Shown piece by piece: positions 15,362-24,411 of a DNA stretch of 64,000 bases. Made by a program: the position numbers and the translations under genes. Positions within the stretch are counted from its first letter, which is position 1, and every line of letters begins with the position of its first letter. Origin of the DNA: Limosilactobacillus sp. (lineage in GTDB: Bacteria > Bacillota > Bacilli > Lactobacillales > Lactobacillaceae); contig NZ_JAKVPE010000001.1 of the NCBI RefSeq assembly GCF_022482365.1, forward strand, positions 620,001 to 684,000, given 5' to 3'. The notes under the pieces are model-generated. The model was given only the letters and a program-made list of their open reading frames with translations, ran no database searches and had not been told where the DNA came from.

Positions 15362-16993
15362 CTAATACTTGCCATATTCCTGATTGATTGCTTGAATCGT
15401 CGCCCGCACTGCACCTGGTCCGCTGATCAGCCGTTTAAAATCACCCTCGATCTTTTCGCCCAGGCCTAATTCGTAGAGGTCGTTGCCGAAGATCGACTGG
15501 TTGCGCAAAATTGGCTGCAGGCTAGAATGAACATCCGCGTTCCTACCCAGTGCGATGCCTGAAAGCGCGGCGTGCAGTTGTTCATACAGCGGGTCCGGAC
15601 TCGGTGTAAAAGCGGCGCCACGATCGTCGACTGCTAACAGGTAGCGGCACCAGCCAGCAATCACTAGGGGAATAAATTCCAAGTTGGCCGGATTCAAATC
15701 CGGATCGTCTACGTAGTGCTGGAGGGTCACCCCGTAGCGCACACCGACCTTTTGTGACGTGTCCGTCACAATCCGCTGTGGCGTATCCGGGATATTCTTA
15801 TTCGGCAGGCGCTTGGTGACCAATGTATCAATGAATTCCTTGGGGTCGATGATTCCCGGATTATCAACGACGGGAAGATCCTCCCCGTATCCCAGGTTCT
15901 TGATCAGGCGAAGCAAATCATCATCCGTGGCGGCCGCCGCAATCGACTGAAAGCCCAGCAGACAGCCAAAAATCGCCAGGGCCGTGTGCAGCGGGTTCAG
16001 GCAGGCCGTCACCTTCATCTGATCAGCGGCGTTAACCGTTTGCCGGTCGGTCATGATCACCCCAGCCTTTTCCAGGGCTGGCCGGCCGTTGGGAAAGCTG
16101 TCCTCGATTACTAGATAGTGGCTCTCCTCCGTGTTACTAAAGGGTGCCATTTTGGTATGCTTGGTGGTCCGTACCAGGGCGGTATCCTCAAAGCCGCTGG
16201 CCGTTAGCTCCTGTGCGATCGTTGCGGACGGATTGGGGGTGATTCGATCAATCATGGTCCAGGGAAATGAAATCCGGTGGGGATCACTAAGGTAGTCGAT
16301 AAAGTCGTGATTCACAAAGCCATTTTTCTCCCAGCCCTCTGCGATCGTCATGACGGCCTCCTGGAGGCGCTGGCCGTTTTTTGAAAAGTTGTCGGTAGAG
16401 ACTAGCGCCAACGGGGCCTGGTTAGCCTGGTAGCGAACCCACAGCAGGCTGGCGAGCATCCCCATATTGGTTTGCGGATTTGCCGGCCCGTCAGCGATCT
16501 CCTCGGCCGCAGCCGTGCTGAGCTTCCCATCCAGATTCTTAATCGCATATCCCTTTTCGGTAATCGAAAGGGTCACCAGCTGCAGGGACGGTTTAGCAAA
16601 AATTCTTTCTAGCTCACGATAGCCGGGCAGGTTCGCCGCCCCGGCATAGATGCTCTTGGCAACACTGGCAACCACTTGCTTCGTCAAGATTCCGCTGGTG
16701 CCCAGTTCAACGGTCAAAAAGCGGTTGTGATACGGACGGTAGAGGCGGTCAACCACCTCTTGGTCGTACGTTTCCACCACCACGATCCCGCTCTTGAGCT
16801 CGCCGGCATTCAGCAGCTGTTGCGCAATCAGCGCGTGAAAGCAGCGAAAGAGGTTGCCCCCACCAAAGTGCAGCCAGACCGGTTTCTCTGCCGTTGCCGT
16901 CGCCATTTGTGCCTGGTCAAACTGTGGCACCGCGATCCCCGCCTGTCGGAAATCCGTTGCGGCCGTTTGGTAATCATCGTTTAACTTCACCAT
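15362..16993 (-). CDS. uxuB: Fructuronate reductase (mannonate oxidoreductase)
   Basis: Reduces D-fructuronate to D-mannonate with NADH. 543 aa, mannitol dehydrogenase superfamily. WLHFGGGNLFRCFHALI (about 40-56) is the cofactor-binding segment. VSTDNFSKNGQRL (about 207-219) and VTACLNPLHTALAIFG (about 327-342) carry the family's catalytic-domain motifs. It leads the uxuB-uxuA pair. A terminator-like hairpin separates it from kdgK upstream, so its level may be lower than that of the genes before it. Confidence 0.9.
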   Translation of the reverse strand: MVKLNDDYQTAATDFRQAGIAVPQFDQAQMATATAEKPVWLHFGGGNLFRCFHALIAQQLLNAGELKSGIVVVETYDQEVVDRLYRPYHNRFLTVELGTSGILTKQVVASVAKSIYAGAANLPGYRELERIFAKPSLQLVTLSITEKGYAIKNLDGKLSTAAAEEIADGPANPQTNMGMLASLLWVRYQANQAPLALVSTDNFSKNGQRLQEAVMTIAEGWEKNGFVNHDFIDYLSDPHRISFPWTMIDRITPNPSATIAQELTASGFEDTALVRTTKHTKMAPFSNTEESHYLVIEDSFPNGRPALEKAGVIMTDRQTVNAADQMKVTACLNPLHTALAIFGCLLGFQSIAAAATDDDLLRLIKNLGYGEDLPVVDNPGIIDPKEFIDTLVTKRLPNKNIPDTPQRIVTDTSQKVGVRYGVTLQHYVDDPDLNPANLEFIPLVIAGWCRYLLAVDDRGAAFTPSPDPLYEQLHAALSGIALGRNADVHSSLQPILRNQSIFGNDLYELGLGEKIEGDFKRLISGPGAVRATIQAINQEYGKY

Positions 16994-17012
16994 TTCAATT
17001 CAGCTCCCATCT

Positions 17013-17049
17013 AAAAAAAGCGAGCACGAAGCAGTAGCCCCGGCTCACT
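17013..17049 (-). terminator. Terminator-like hairpin between kdgK and uxuB
   Basis: Minus-strand AGTGAGC pairs with GCTCGCT (one G-T) across a 17-base loop, followed by TTTTTTT. The 7-bp stem suggests partial termination (attenuation) inside the locus. Confidence 0.5.
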
Positions 17050-17059
17050 TTTGTTAATT

Positions 17060-18085
17060 TTACCGTGAAACGCGGACGCCCGCGCCACCGTCCATCACGG
17101 CCCGAACGTCGGCTTCGGTCGTGACGTTGAGGTCACCGAGCACCGTCAGCTTCAGCACGCTGGCTGCGATCGCGTGGTCAATTAATTCCTGATCTGCAAA
17201 GTCATTCAAGATTCCGTGCATCAGACCGGCACCAAAGGCATCCCCGGCGGCAACCCCTTCTAAGACGTCAACCTGGTAGGCCGGGCTCTCGGTGAACTTG
17301 CCGTCCCGGTAAACCAGTCCCATCCAGGTGGACTTGTCGACGGACTGGATGTTCCGCAGCACGCTAGCAACCACCTTGACGTTTGGATAACGCTTGGTGA
17401 TTTCCTTCATTCCATCTTCAAAGGTTGAGCGCTGTTCGATCCCGTGGGACATGTCGCCATCAAAGGCGTGAATGCCCAGTGACTGTTCGAAGTCCTCATC
17501 GTTGGCGATGCAGATCGTCACGTATGACATGACCTTCTGCATGAATTCTTGGGCTTCTGCAGTCGTCCAAAGCTTACCCCGGAAGTTCAGGTCGCAGGCA
17601 ACCTGAATGCCGTGCTCGCTGCAGTACTGGCAAGCGTTCAGAACCGCCTGGCGCAGCTCGGTGGACAGGGCCGGCGTGACCCCGCTGAAGTAGAAGTAGT
17701 CCGCTCCCGCGAGCAGCTTGCTCCAGTCGTATTCATCCGCGTGGGAGATTGAAAAGGAACTGCCAGCACGGTCGTAGGTCACGTTCGTGGAACGAACACT
17801 GTGACCCTTTTCAAACACGTACATTCCCAGCCGGGGACCGCCCCGCAGGATCAGGGAAGTATCAACGCCGAATTGGCGCAGCTGGTTGATGGCCGCCTGT
17901 CCCAGAATGTTTTCCGGCAGCTTGGAAACGTAGGCAACCTGATCGCCAAACATACTCAGCGAAACGGCAACGTTAGCCTCGGAACCACCATAGTTTACGT
18001 CAAACTGGTCGGCCTGAAGGACCCGCTTCATATTGGATGGCTTCAAGCGCATCATCATCTCACCAAAAGTAACAACTTTTTTCAT
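17060..18085 (-). CDS. kdgK: 2-keto-3-deoxygluconate kinase
   Basis: Phosphorylates KDG to KDPG with ATP, joining the glucuronate, galacturonate and unsaturated-uronate branches. 341 aa, PfkB/ribokinase family. FGEMMMRLKP at the N-terminus, NYGGSEANVAVSLSMFG (about 30-46) and the ATP/catalytic region LEGVAAGDAFGAGLMHG (about 279-295, Asp as base) are visible. AAAAAGGAG precedes the ATG. It lies 24 bases after the acyltransferase-like gene. Confidence 0.93.
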   Translation of the reverse strand: MKKVVTFGEMMMRLKPSNMKRVLQADQFDVNYGGSEANVAVSLSMFGDQVAYVSKLPENILGQAAINQLRQFGVDTSLILRGGPRLGMYVFEKGHSVRSTNVTYDRAGSSFSISHADEYDWSKLLAGADYFYFSGVTPALSTELRQAVLNACQYCSEHGIQVACDLNFRGKLWTTAEAQEFMQKVMSYVTICIANDEDFEQSLGIHAFDGDMSHGIEQRSTFEDGMKEITKRYPNVKVVASVLRNIQSVDKSTWMGLVYRDGKFTESPAYQVDVLEGVAAGDAFGAGLMHGILNDFADQELIDHAIAASVLKLTVLGDLNVTTEADVRAVMDGGAGVRVSR

Positions 18086-18109
18086 TATGCTTTTCTCCTT
18101 TTTATGTCT

Positions 18110-19330
18110 CTATTCTGCGTATTCAAGGGCGTAGTTGGTCAACAGGTCGCGCATGATCAGCATGACGTTCTTGCCCAAGCGGGCCTCTTCATCGTTGCCG
18201 AGCATCGCGTAGGCAAGGATCAACTGACCATCATAGGTGCTGACTGCCACCTGGAACATTGGTGCACGCCGGTAGCTCCCCAGCATGTCAAAGTCGGTCA
18301 CCTGACAACCGGCAAAGTGGAATTTAGCTTTGTCGACAATTCCAAAGTTAGTATAGGAAATCGTCCGGACGTGATAATTTTCCTCACAGATCTGCTGAAG
18401 TTGGGCCAGCGAGTAGTTGGCGTAATTATCAACCAGTGTTTTGACTGATTCAAGGCATTGGAACTGCTCCTTGTTGGCCGCCATTGCGCGGTGAACGGCC
18501 TGAACGGCGGTTGCAAACGGGGCCTGCGGGTCGGAAGCAACACTAATATTATACCGCGAAGTATGATTAGCAACTCGCAGTTCTGGCGAGCCCGGAATAA
18601 ATTTCCGCATGTCGGTTGGGCAGGCTAGTGAAATCTGCTCGGTCGCCGAGAAGCGTTGGACGGCCTGTCCATAGGCCGCCATGAAGAGGTCATTTAAGGT
18701 GACCCCGGTGGCGTGGCCTGCCTTAATCAGCTTGGACAAGAACTCTTCGTCCAGGTGCAGGGCTCCCGTCCGGTAATGCTGGTCGTGGGAGTCGGCAAGC
18801 TGAGGCATCGTCAGCGGGTCGGCCGGGTGATCGGCCCCCTTTTTGACCTCAACCGGATGCTGGGCCAGCAAGTCGTGCAGCCAATCGATATCGGTATGAT
18901 TTTCAACCGTGCTTAGATCATCACCATTATATGCCCGGGCCAGCAGGGTCATGAACTGCTTAGCACCGGCCCCGTCGGTCAGGATGTGGCTGAGGTAGAT
19001 CGTCACATCCTGTCCTGTTTCCACTTGATTCAGATAAACGCGCAACTGGGGATCGCAAAACAGGTCCCACTTGGCCCAGTCCGCGTCTGGATCGATTCCC
19101 TGAAAGAGGACGCCGGTTAAATCATCAGTCACGGTCACAAAGCTGTTGTCAGCAAGAACGTACTTGCAAAACAATTCTGGAATTGCCCGTCCGCACGCTA
19201 ACAGGGCCGCCTGAAATCGTTTCAGATCAAAATTCCCGGTTAAGACAAAGTGAATCCGGACAATCGGGTAGAGTTCATCCATCCCAATCGTATGCAAAAT
19301 ATTCAATGGGTTCCCGCGATATACTGCCAT
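18110..19330 (-). CDS. Condensation/alcohol-acyltransferase-like protein
   Basis: 406 aa with the chloramphenicol-acetyltransferase-like fold of condensation domains and alcohol acetyltransferases. The catalytic motif HxxxDG appears as SHILTDGAGA at about residue 115-124. A second conserved element, TNFG (about 340), matches the C-terminal DFG-type motif of this superfamily. The protein begins NPLNILHTIGMDELYPIVRIHFVL, as such enzymes often do. Its substrate is unknown: it could acylate a sugar, an alcohol or a lipid. It lies between uxaC and kdgK on the same strand, directly after the structured repeat at 19352, so it may be partly uncoupled from uxaC. No other member of the hexuronate pathway needs an acyl transfer. 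Confidence 0.65.
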   Translation of the reverse strand: MAVYRGNPLNILHTIGMDELYPIVRIHFVLTGNFDLKRFQAALLACGRAIPELFCKYVLADNSFVTVTDDLTGVLFQGIDPDADWAKWDLFCDPQLRVYLNQVETGQDVTIYLSHILTDGAGAKQFMTLLARAYNGDDLSTVENHTDIDWLHDLLAQHPVEVKKGADHPADPLTMPQLADSHDQHYRTGALHLDEEFLSKLIKAGHATGVTLNDLFMAAYGQAVQRFSATEQISLACPTDMRKFIPGSPELRVANHTSRYNISVASDPQAPFATAVQAVHRAMAANKEQFQCLESVKTLVDNYANYSLAQLQQICEENYHVRTISYTNFGIVDKAKFHFAGCQVTDFDMLGSYRRAPMFQVAVSTYDGQLILAYAMLGNDEEARLGKNVMLIMRDLLTNYALEYAE

Positions 19331-19351
19331 TCTAAAAGCCCCCTAATAAAA

Positions 19352-19512
19352 AAGAGACCGGGAATTAACCTAGCCTCTTTGCTGTTACATAGCTTATAAA
19401 TGCTACAGCGCGGTAGCTGGCTGGATCATGAACGTTGATAAATCAACGTCCATGACGCCTAGCCAGCCTCGCGGGGGTGGGAAAACGAACTCGCAAGCGA
19501 TTTCTGTCCCAC
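19352..19512 (-). repeat. Structured intergenic repeat, copy 1
   Basis: A 161-base element about 90% identical by eye to 44998-45157. Read on the minus strand it forms three hairpins after the uxaC stop: GTGGGACAGAA...TTCCCAC, then a long stem GCTGGCTAG...CAGCCAGC with an inner arm ending CAACGTTGAT-type, then a terminator-like GAGGCTAGG...CCCGGTCTC followed by TTTTTT. Pairs differ between the copies in a compensatory way. It fills the gap 19331-19537. Confidence 0.85.
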
Positions 19513-19537
19513 TCCCCCTGATATCCAATTCAATCAA

Positions 19538-21007
19538 TTAGTATTGGAAAGGATTCTCGTGTGCATCGAACAGCTCGTCTGGTTTAGCGTCGCCAAAGAA
19601 GCCGAAGTATTCGTAAGCGTTGTTGTAGGCAATGTCTTGAATAATCTTGCCCAGGTATTCTTCATCTTCTGGTGCCCGACCTTGTTCAACCAGTTCACCA
19701 AAGAAGTTGCACAGAACCCGACGGAAGTATTCGTGCCGTGGGTAGGACAGGAAGCTCCGGGAGTCGGTCAGCATGCCGACAAAGTTTGGCAGCAGGCTTT
19801 GTTGAGCAAAATCACGCAGTTGAGTCGTCATCCCTTCAGCGGTGTCGTTGAACCACCATGCAGCACCCAGTTGCATCCGTTGCTTGCCACCTTCCAGGAA
19901 GCAACCCATCAAGGTTACTAATTGCATCCAGTCGTTTGGATTCAGGGAGTAGAAGATGGTCTTTGGAATGTTGTTGGAGTCACGCATCGTGGAGTAGAGC
20001 TTTTGAATCTGGTCAACAATGTCTGGCTGGGTCCCCATCGCGTCGTAACCGGTATCCTGACCCAGTTGCTTGAACATTGGGTGGTTAAGGTCACGGATGG
20101 AGTTGATGTGGAACTGCATCGTCCAGTTGTACTTGGTGTTGAGCTTCATCATTTCTTCCAGGAACATCGTCAGCCACTTGTCGTATTCAACGCCGGTAAC
20201 TTCTTCGTTAGCTTCGGCCTTCTTCATGATGGCGTCCAGCTCTTCGTCGGTTGCTTCGGCGAAGTGGTAAGTCAGAAGGGAGTGGTCGGACAGACGACCG
20301 CCCATGTCGTTGAAGTATTGGAACCGTTGCTCCATAGCCTTGATCAGGTCACGGAAGGAGTTGATTTCAACACCGGAGATTTCACTCAATTGCTTGATGT
20401 ATTCAGCAAAGGTTGGCTTGTTGATCTGGATCAGGTTGTCTGGCCGCATTGCAGGCAGAGTCCGGAAGCCGTTTTGCCGTTCTTCCTTCTTCAAAAGCTT
20501 GTGGTAGTGCAGGTCAGAAGCAGGGTCATCCGTGGTGCAGACGGCCTTAACGTTGGACAGCTTGATCAGGTTGCGTGGCTTGAAGTCGTCAGTTTGCAGA
20601 AGTGCGTTGGCCTTCTTCCAAACTTCTGGAGCGTTCTTGGTCGTCAGTGGTTCGTCAATGCCAAAGAAACGCCGTAATTCCAGGTGCGTCCATTCGTAAA
20701 CCGGGTTACCAACGGCCTTTTCGATCGTGCCGGCCCAGGCCATGAACTTGTCGTAGTCATCGGCGTCACCAGTGATCAGGTCCTCTGGAACACCGTTGGC
20801 ACGCATCAGACGCCACTTGTAGTGGTCACCATAGTGGTCTTCGTTGATCCAAATCCGGGTAATGTTGGCGTAATTCTTATTCTCATAGATTTCCTCTGGG
20901 TTCAAGTGACAGTGGAAGTCGATGATCGGCATGTCCTTTGCATAGTCGAAGAAGAGCTTCTTGGCCCATTCATTGGTTAACAGAAAATTCTTGTCTAATA
21001 AAGTCAT
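19538..21007 (-). CDS. uxaC: Glucuronate/galacturonate isomerase
   Basis: Isomerises D-glucuronate to D-fructuronate and D-galacturonate to D-tagaturonate, the first cytoplasmic step of both arms. 489 aa, amidohydrolase-like fold. The metal-binding [11 protein letters not shown] is at about residue 29-39. [22 protein letters not shown] and [20 protein letters not shown] in the C-terminal third are conserved. AGGAGG is 8 bases before the ATG. It lies 28 bases after the transporter gene, so import and first step are probably coexpressed. Confidence 0.95.
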   Translation of the reverse strand: MTLLDKNFLLTNEWAKKLFFDYAKDMPIIDFHCHLNPEEIYENKNYANITRIWINEDHYGDHYKWRLMRANGVPEDLITGDADDYDKFMAWAGTIEKAVGNPVYEWTHLELRRFFGIDEPLTTKNAPEVWKKANALLQTDDFKPRNLIKLSNVKAVCTTDDPASDLHYHKLLKKEERQNGFRTLPAMRPDNLIQINKPTFAEYIKQLSEISGVEINSFRDLIKAMEQRFQYFNDMGGRLSDHSLLTYHFAEATDEELDAIMKKAEANEEVTGVEYDKWLTMFLEEMMKLNTKYNWTMQFHINSIRDLNHPMFKQLGQDTGYDAMGTQPDIVDQIQKLYSTMRDSNNIPKTIFYSLNPNDWMQLVTLMGCFLEGGKQRMQLGAAWWFNDTAEGMTTQLRDFAQQSLLPNFVGMLTDSRSFLSYPRHEYFRRVLCNFFGELVEQGRAPEDEEYLGKIIQDIAYNNAYEYFGFFGDAKPDELFDAHENPFQY

Positions 21008-21035
21008 TGTATATTCCTCCTAAGCAAAGTTAAAA

Positions 21036-22505
21036 CTACTTAACGTCAGCGTCACCGATAACACCGTGTTCCCAACGACCGTTATCCAGGTCAGTAGCAA
21101 TTTGCTTGAACTTGGAGTCGCTGATCTTGTACAGGAAACCAATGATGATGGCAGCCATGATCAGGCAGAAGCCTGGGTAGAGGGTCATTGCAGCCTTGAT
21201 CCCTTGCAGGGTCTTAGCGGATTGGTGAGCGTTGGCAACGTAACCAGTAATGGCCAGAACACCGGAACTAACCAGGGCAGCCAGTGACTGAGCAAGCTTC
21301 CGTGAGAAGTTGAAGGCGGCGTAGGTAATACCTTCCTTCCGCATCCCAGTGTGCCATTCACCATAGTCAATGGCATCGGAAACCATGGCCCAGGTAATCC
21401 CGTTTGGAATCGCCAGGGCGGTGTAACCGATCGTAACTAAGACGATGAAGGTTACCACGTTGGTTGGCAGGAAGAAGTTGACCAGGTTGGCAACGGCACC
21501 GACAACGAATGACCACATTGCGGTCCGTTTCTTACCAAAGTGCTTGGTCAGGGTAGGGATCATGAAGACACCGACGATTGAGCAACCCATCATAACGGCG
21601 TTGATAATTGGCTGCAGGCCAATGTTACCCAGGTTGTATTGAGCGTAGAAGACCATCATTTGGTTGTTGGTGTTCATTGCGGAAATCGTGAACAGGGTCA
21701 TCAGAATCAAGGCACCCAGTGGGCCGTTCGTGAAGACGACCTTGATGTAGTCCTTGAAGCCTTCCCGCTTAGCATTCTGGTCACGGTGAACCTTAACGTT
21801 TTCCTTCGTCCCAAAGTAGCAGACGGCAAACATCAGGACACCCATGATGGCGAAGACGGCGGAAGCGAAGAAGTAACCATGCATCTGGTCCTTACTACTC
21901 ATCCCACCACCGACTAATTCCATCAGTGGGATGAAGGCAACCCCGGCGATGAACTGAGCACCAACGGAACCAACCTGCCGGGAAGTAGCCATAAAGCTAC
22001 GGTCCTCAGGGTTCCGCGACATGACCGACGCTAGCGAACCATACGGGTCATTGGTAAATGAATAAACAACCCCCCAGATCATGTAAACGGCATAAGCGTA
22101 AATGATCTTTTGACCGGTTGTCAATCCCATCGGCATCGTAAAGGTAACAACCGTCATGATCCCCAGGATAATGGCGGAGATCATCATGACAGGACGGAAC
22201 TTCCCTTGCTTACCAATGTTCTTCCGGCCATCGACGAATGAACCGGCGATTGGGTCCATAAAGGCATCGAAGATCTTGGTGAAGGCAAAGATCCCGGCAA
22301 CGGCACCGGCACCAATCCCGGCGGCATCGATCCAGAACTTCGTCAGGTATGCCTGACCAAGATCAAACATGAACCCGTTCCCGAAATCCCCGAAACCATA
22401 GAAGACCTTTTGGTGCGTTGGGATCTTCTTGTTATAGTTATCAACTTTTTTAACCGTATCGTCCTTTGCCTTTACAGCAGCGGTCGATGACTGTTGATCG
22501 CTCAT
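21036..22505 (-). CDS. GPH-family hexuronide/hexuronate:cation symporter
   Basis: Glycoside-pentoside-hexuronide:cation symporter of about 12 helices, 489 aa. The N-terminal YGFGDFGNGFMFDLGQAYLTKFW (about 36-58) and FMDPIAGSFVDGRKN in the first loops are characteristic, as is FTNDPYGSLASVMSRNPEDRS (about 155-175). The start MSDQQSS at 22505 is chosen because AAGGAGG lies just upstream; an in-frame site 11 codons earlier lacks one. It heads the transport-uxaC run behind a promoter overlapped by a LacI-type operator. Uptake of glucuronate and/or galacturonate is inferred from context. Confidence 0.88.
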   Translation of the reverse strand: MSDQQSSTAAVKAKDDTVKKVDNYNKKIPTHQKVFYGFGDFGNGFMFDLGQAYLTKFWIDAAGIGAGAVAGIFAFTKIFDAFMDPIAGSFVDGRKNIGKQGKFRPVMMISAIILGIMTVVTFTMPMGLTTGQKIIYAYAVYMIWGVVYSFTNDPYGSLASVMSRNPEDRSFMATSRQVGSVGAQFIAGVAFIPLMELVGGGMSSKDQMHGYFFASAVFAIMGVLMFAVCYFGTKENVKVHRDQNAKREGFKDYIKVVFTNGPLGALILMTLFTISAMNTNNQMMVFYAQYNLGNIGLQPIINAVMMGCSIVGVFMIPTLTKHFGKKRTAMWSFVVGAVANLVNFFLPTNVVTFIVLVTIGYTALAIPNGITWAMVSDAIDYGEWHTGMRKEGITYAAFNFSRKLAQSLAALVSSGVLAITGYVANAHQSAKTLQGIKAAMTLYPGFCLIMAAIIIGFLYKISDSKFKQIATDLDNGRWEHGVIGDADVK

Positions 22506-22524
22506 ACGGTAAAACCTCCTTAAA

Positions 22525-22538
22525 ACACACGTGAACAA
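22525..22538 (-). promoter_or_regulatory. Possible second LacI-type site in the transporter leader
   Basis: Minus strand TGTTCACGTGTGTT, related to TGTTCACGTTAACA (the 14155 site read on the minus strand). It lies just before the transporter's ribosome binding site. Confidence 0.4.
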
Positions 22539-22668
22539 TTACAACAAAAATAAAAATGGCACTCTCTTAACTAATAAAGAACCAATAAAAGCCGCAATGA
22601 ATGATTGCTTTGCTAAAAGGAAAGGGCTAACATCCAGTAGCTTTGACCAATCACCTTTAACACAATTT

Positions 22669-22697
22669 ATAATATCACATAAATCTGAAAACGTTAA
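22669..22697 (-). promoter_or_regulatory. Promoter of the transporter-uxaC operon
   Basis: Minus strand TTAACG (22692-22697), 17 bases, TATTAT (22669-22674). The -35 box lies inside the operator at 22686-22699. The 300-base gap 22506-22805 holds this promoter, two operator-like sites and the IclR terminator. Confidence 0.6.
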
Positions 22698-22699
22698 CA
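22686..22699 (-). promoter_or_regulatory. LacI-type operator of the transporter operon
   Basis: Plus strand TGAAAACGTTAACA, a palindromic site with central CG matching the family at 13842, 14155 and 26530. It covers the -35 region. Confidence 0.6.
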
Positions 22700-22754
22700 T
22701 TTTTTGTGAAAATTATAACGTTTTTTTGTTAATTTCTTCTGCCAACCGAGCAAG

Positions 22755-22798
22755 CAAAAGCTAACCGGCCTCCCCGCAGGTAAGCGAGTGGCCGGTTG
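22755..22798 (-). terminator. Terminator of the kduI-kduD-iclR operon
   Basis: Minus-strand AACCGGCC pairs with GGCCGGTT across a 19-base loop, followed by AGCTTTTGC. The U tail is modest. Confidence 0.65.
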
Positions 22799-22805
22799 GA
22801 AATTT

Positions 22806-23564
22806 CTATAAATGCTGTTGAATCAGTTTTTGTGTCCGCTTTCCTAATCTGACAAAGGCCGTCCGCTTGTCGGTGGTCAGCCGGAATTCCGGGGTGCTAA
22901 TACTGAACGCCCCGTATGTCCGATGATGAGCAACGATCGCAAAGCCAAGGCAATAAACCCCCGGCTGGTTTTCAACATTATCGATCGCATAGCCACGCTC
23001 CCGAACGGCAGCCAGGTCCCTTTGCAAAGCAGTCTGGTCAACAATCGTGTTTGGCGTCAGTCTCTCAAAATGCACACGTTGAAAATAGTTGGCCAAGTGC
23101 TGGGGCGAATAGGTGGCCAAAAGCGCTTTCCCCATTGCCGACGAGTACATATTCATTGTCCCGCCAATCACGGAAACCAGCTTAATGCTGTGCGTGCTCT
23201 CCATCTTGGATAAAAGCACAATTTTATCATCCTGTTCAATCCCGAGGTTCACCGTTTCCGCGGTCTGGTCCCGGAGCGTTTTGAGAAACGGGGTGGCAAT
23301 TTCTACAATGTCAATCGAGTCATTCACCGTCTGTGCATAATGCAGAAAGACCGTCCCCAGGCGATAGGTCTTTTGATCGCCATTCACAATGGTGCGAACG
23401 TAGCCACAGTATTCGAGCGTTTGGATGATCTTGTAAATGGTTGGTTTCGAAATGTTCAGGTGTTCATCAAGCTCACTGAGCGTCGGTGCCTCCGTGGTCG
23501 ATGCGAGGTAGTCAAGGATCTGTCTGGCCTTTAGCAGAACGGTCCCGTAAAGCTTCTCTGTCAT
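22806..23564 (-). CDS. IclR-family transcriptional regulator, KdgR-like
   Basis: 252 aa. The N-terminal winged helix (about 8-65) has ARQILDYLASTTEAPTLSEL and SKPTIYKIIQTLEYCGYV as helix-turn-helix. The C-terminal IclR effector domain (about 80-250) has GKALLATYSPQHL and RERGYAIDNVENQPGVYCLGFAI. It is the third gene after kduI and kduD, 20 bases behind kduD, which points to control of that operon. By analogy with enterobacterial KdgR the effector would be KDG or a related keto-uronate. Its likely target is the palindrome at 25282. Family call is firm, effector is inference. Confidence 0.85.
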   Translation of the reverse strand: MTEKLYGTVLLKARQILDYLASTTEAPTLSELDEHLNISKPTIYKIIQTLEYCGYVRTIVNGDQKTYRLGTVFLHYAQTVNDSIDIVEIATPFLKTLRDQTAETVNLGIEQDDKIVLLSKMESTHSIKLVSVIGGTMNMYSSAMGKALLATYSPQHLANYFQRVHFERLTPNTIVDQTALQRDLAAVRERGYAIDNVENQPGVYCLGFAIVAHHRTYGAFSISTPEFRLTTDKRTAFVRLGKRTQKLIQQHL

Positions 23565-23584
23565 TGTCTCACCCGTTTCAACCC

Positions 23585-24400
23585 TTAGCGGACAAGGTAG
23601 CCGCCATCGACGGGCATGATCGTACCGTTAACGTAATTGGCCGCGTCACTCGCCAGGAAGACCGCCGCCCCCATCAGTTCATGGGGTTCGGCCCAATGCC
23701 CCGCCGGAATCCGGCTCAGGATCTCCTGGTTGCGGGCCTTATCGGCGCGAATTGGGGCCGTGTTGGCCGTCTTGATATAGCCAGGCGCAATTGCGTTGAC
23801 CTGGACACCATAGGCCCCCATTTCACTGGCGAAGGCCTTGGTTAGCCCCGCAACGCCATGCTTGGCAGCCGTGTAGGACGGGATAAACTTGCCGCCCTGG
23901 AATGACAGCATTGAGCCGATGTTGATGATCTTGCCGTGCTTTTGCTTAGCAAAGACCTTGGCGGCCGCCATTGATAGGTGGTAGACAGCATTCAAGTTGA
24001 TGTTGATCACCGCGTCCCAGTCCTCATCCGTGGACTCCAGGAGCGGATTGCGCCGAATCATCCCGGCGTTATTAATTAGGATGTCAATGTGGCCAAAGGT
24101 TGCCAGGGCCTTGTCAACGACCTGCTGGGCAGCACCATGAGCGGTCAGGTCAACCTGCATGAAGGCCACCTTTCTCCCCCGCTTCTCGATCATTTGCCGG
24201 GTGCTTTCCCAGCCGACCTCGTGGTGCGCCGGAATAAAGATGTCGGCGCCGGCCTCGGCAAGAGCAACCGCGTAGCCCTGCCCCAAGCCAGTGTTACCAC
24301 CGGTGATGATAGCGACTTTACCGGTCAGGTCGAAGGCGGACATCTTAAACTTATCCAGTGCTGCTTCGTTTTGTCGAATCTCTTCTTGTGATTGTGCCAT
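23585..24400 (-). CDS. kduD: 2-dehydro-3-deoxy-D-gluconate 5-dehydrogenase
   Basis: Reduces 2,5-diketo-3-deoxygluconate to KDG with NAD(P)H. 271 aa, a classical short-chain dehydrogenase. The nucleotide motif is TGGNTGLGQG (about 34-43), NNAG follows at about 109-112, and the Ser-Tyr-Lys triad lies in GSMLSFQGGKFIPSYTAAKHG (about 160-180). The ATG at 24400 has AGGGGTG at proper distance and is preferred to a GTG three codons upstream. It sits 11 bases after kduI. Confidence 0.92.
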   Translation of the reverse strand: MAQSQEEIRQNEAALDKFKMSAFDLTGKVAIITGGNTGLGQGYAVALAEAGADIFIPAHHEVGWESTRQMIEKRGRKVAFMQVDLTAHGAAQQVVDKALATFGHIDILINNAGMIRRNPLLESTDEDWDAVININLNAVYHLSMAAAKVFAKQKHGKIINIGSMLSFQGGKFIPSYTAAKHGVAGLTKAFASEMGAYGVQVNAIAPGYIKTANTAPIRADKARNQEILSRIPAGHWAEPHELMGAAVFLASDAANYVNGTIMPVDGGYLVR

Positions 24401-24411
24401 TAAAATCACCC

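Noticed and set aside
19352-19512. The structured repeat as a T-box or metabolite riboswitch
   Set aside because: No T-box motif or known aptamer core was recognised, the two copies follow unrelated genes, and they lie at 3' ends rather than before a common class of gene.
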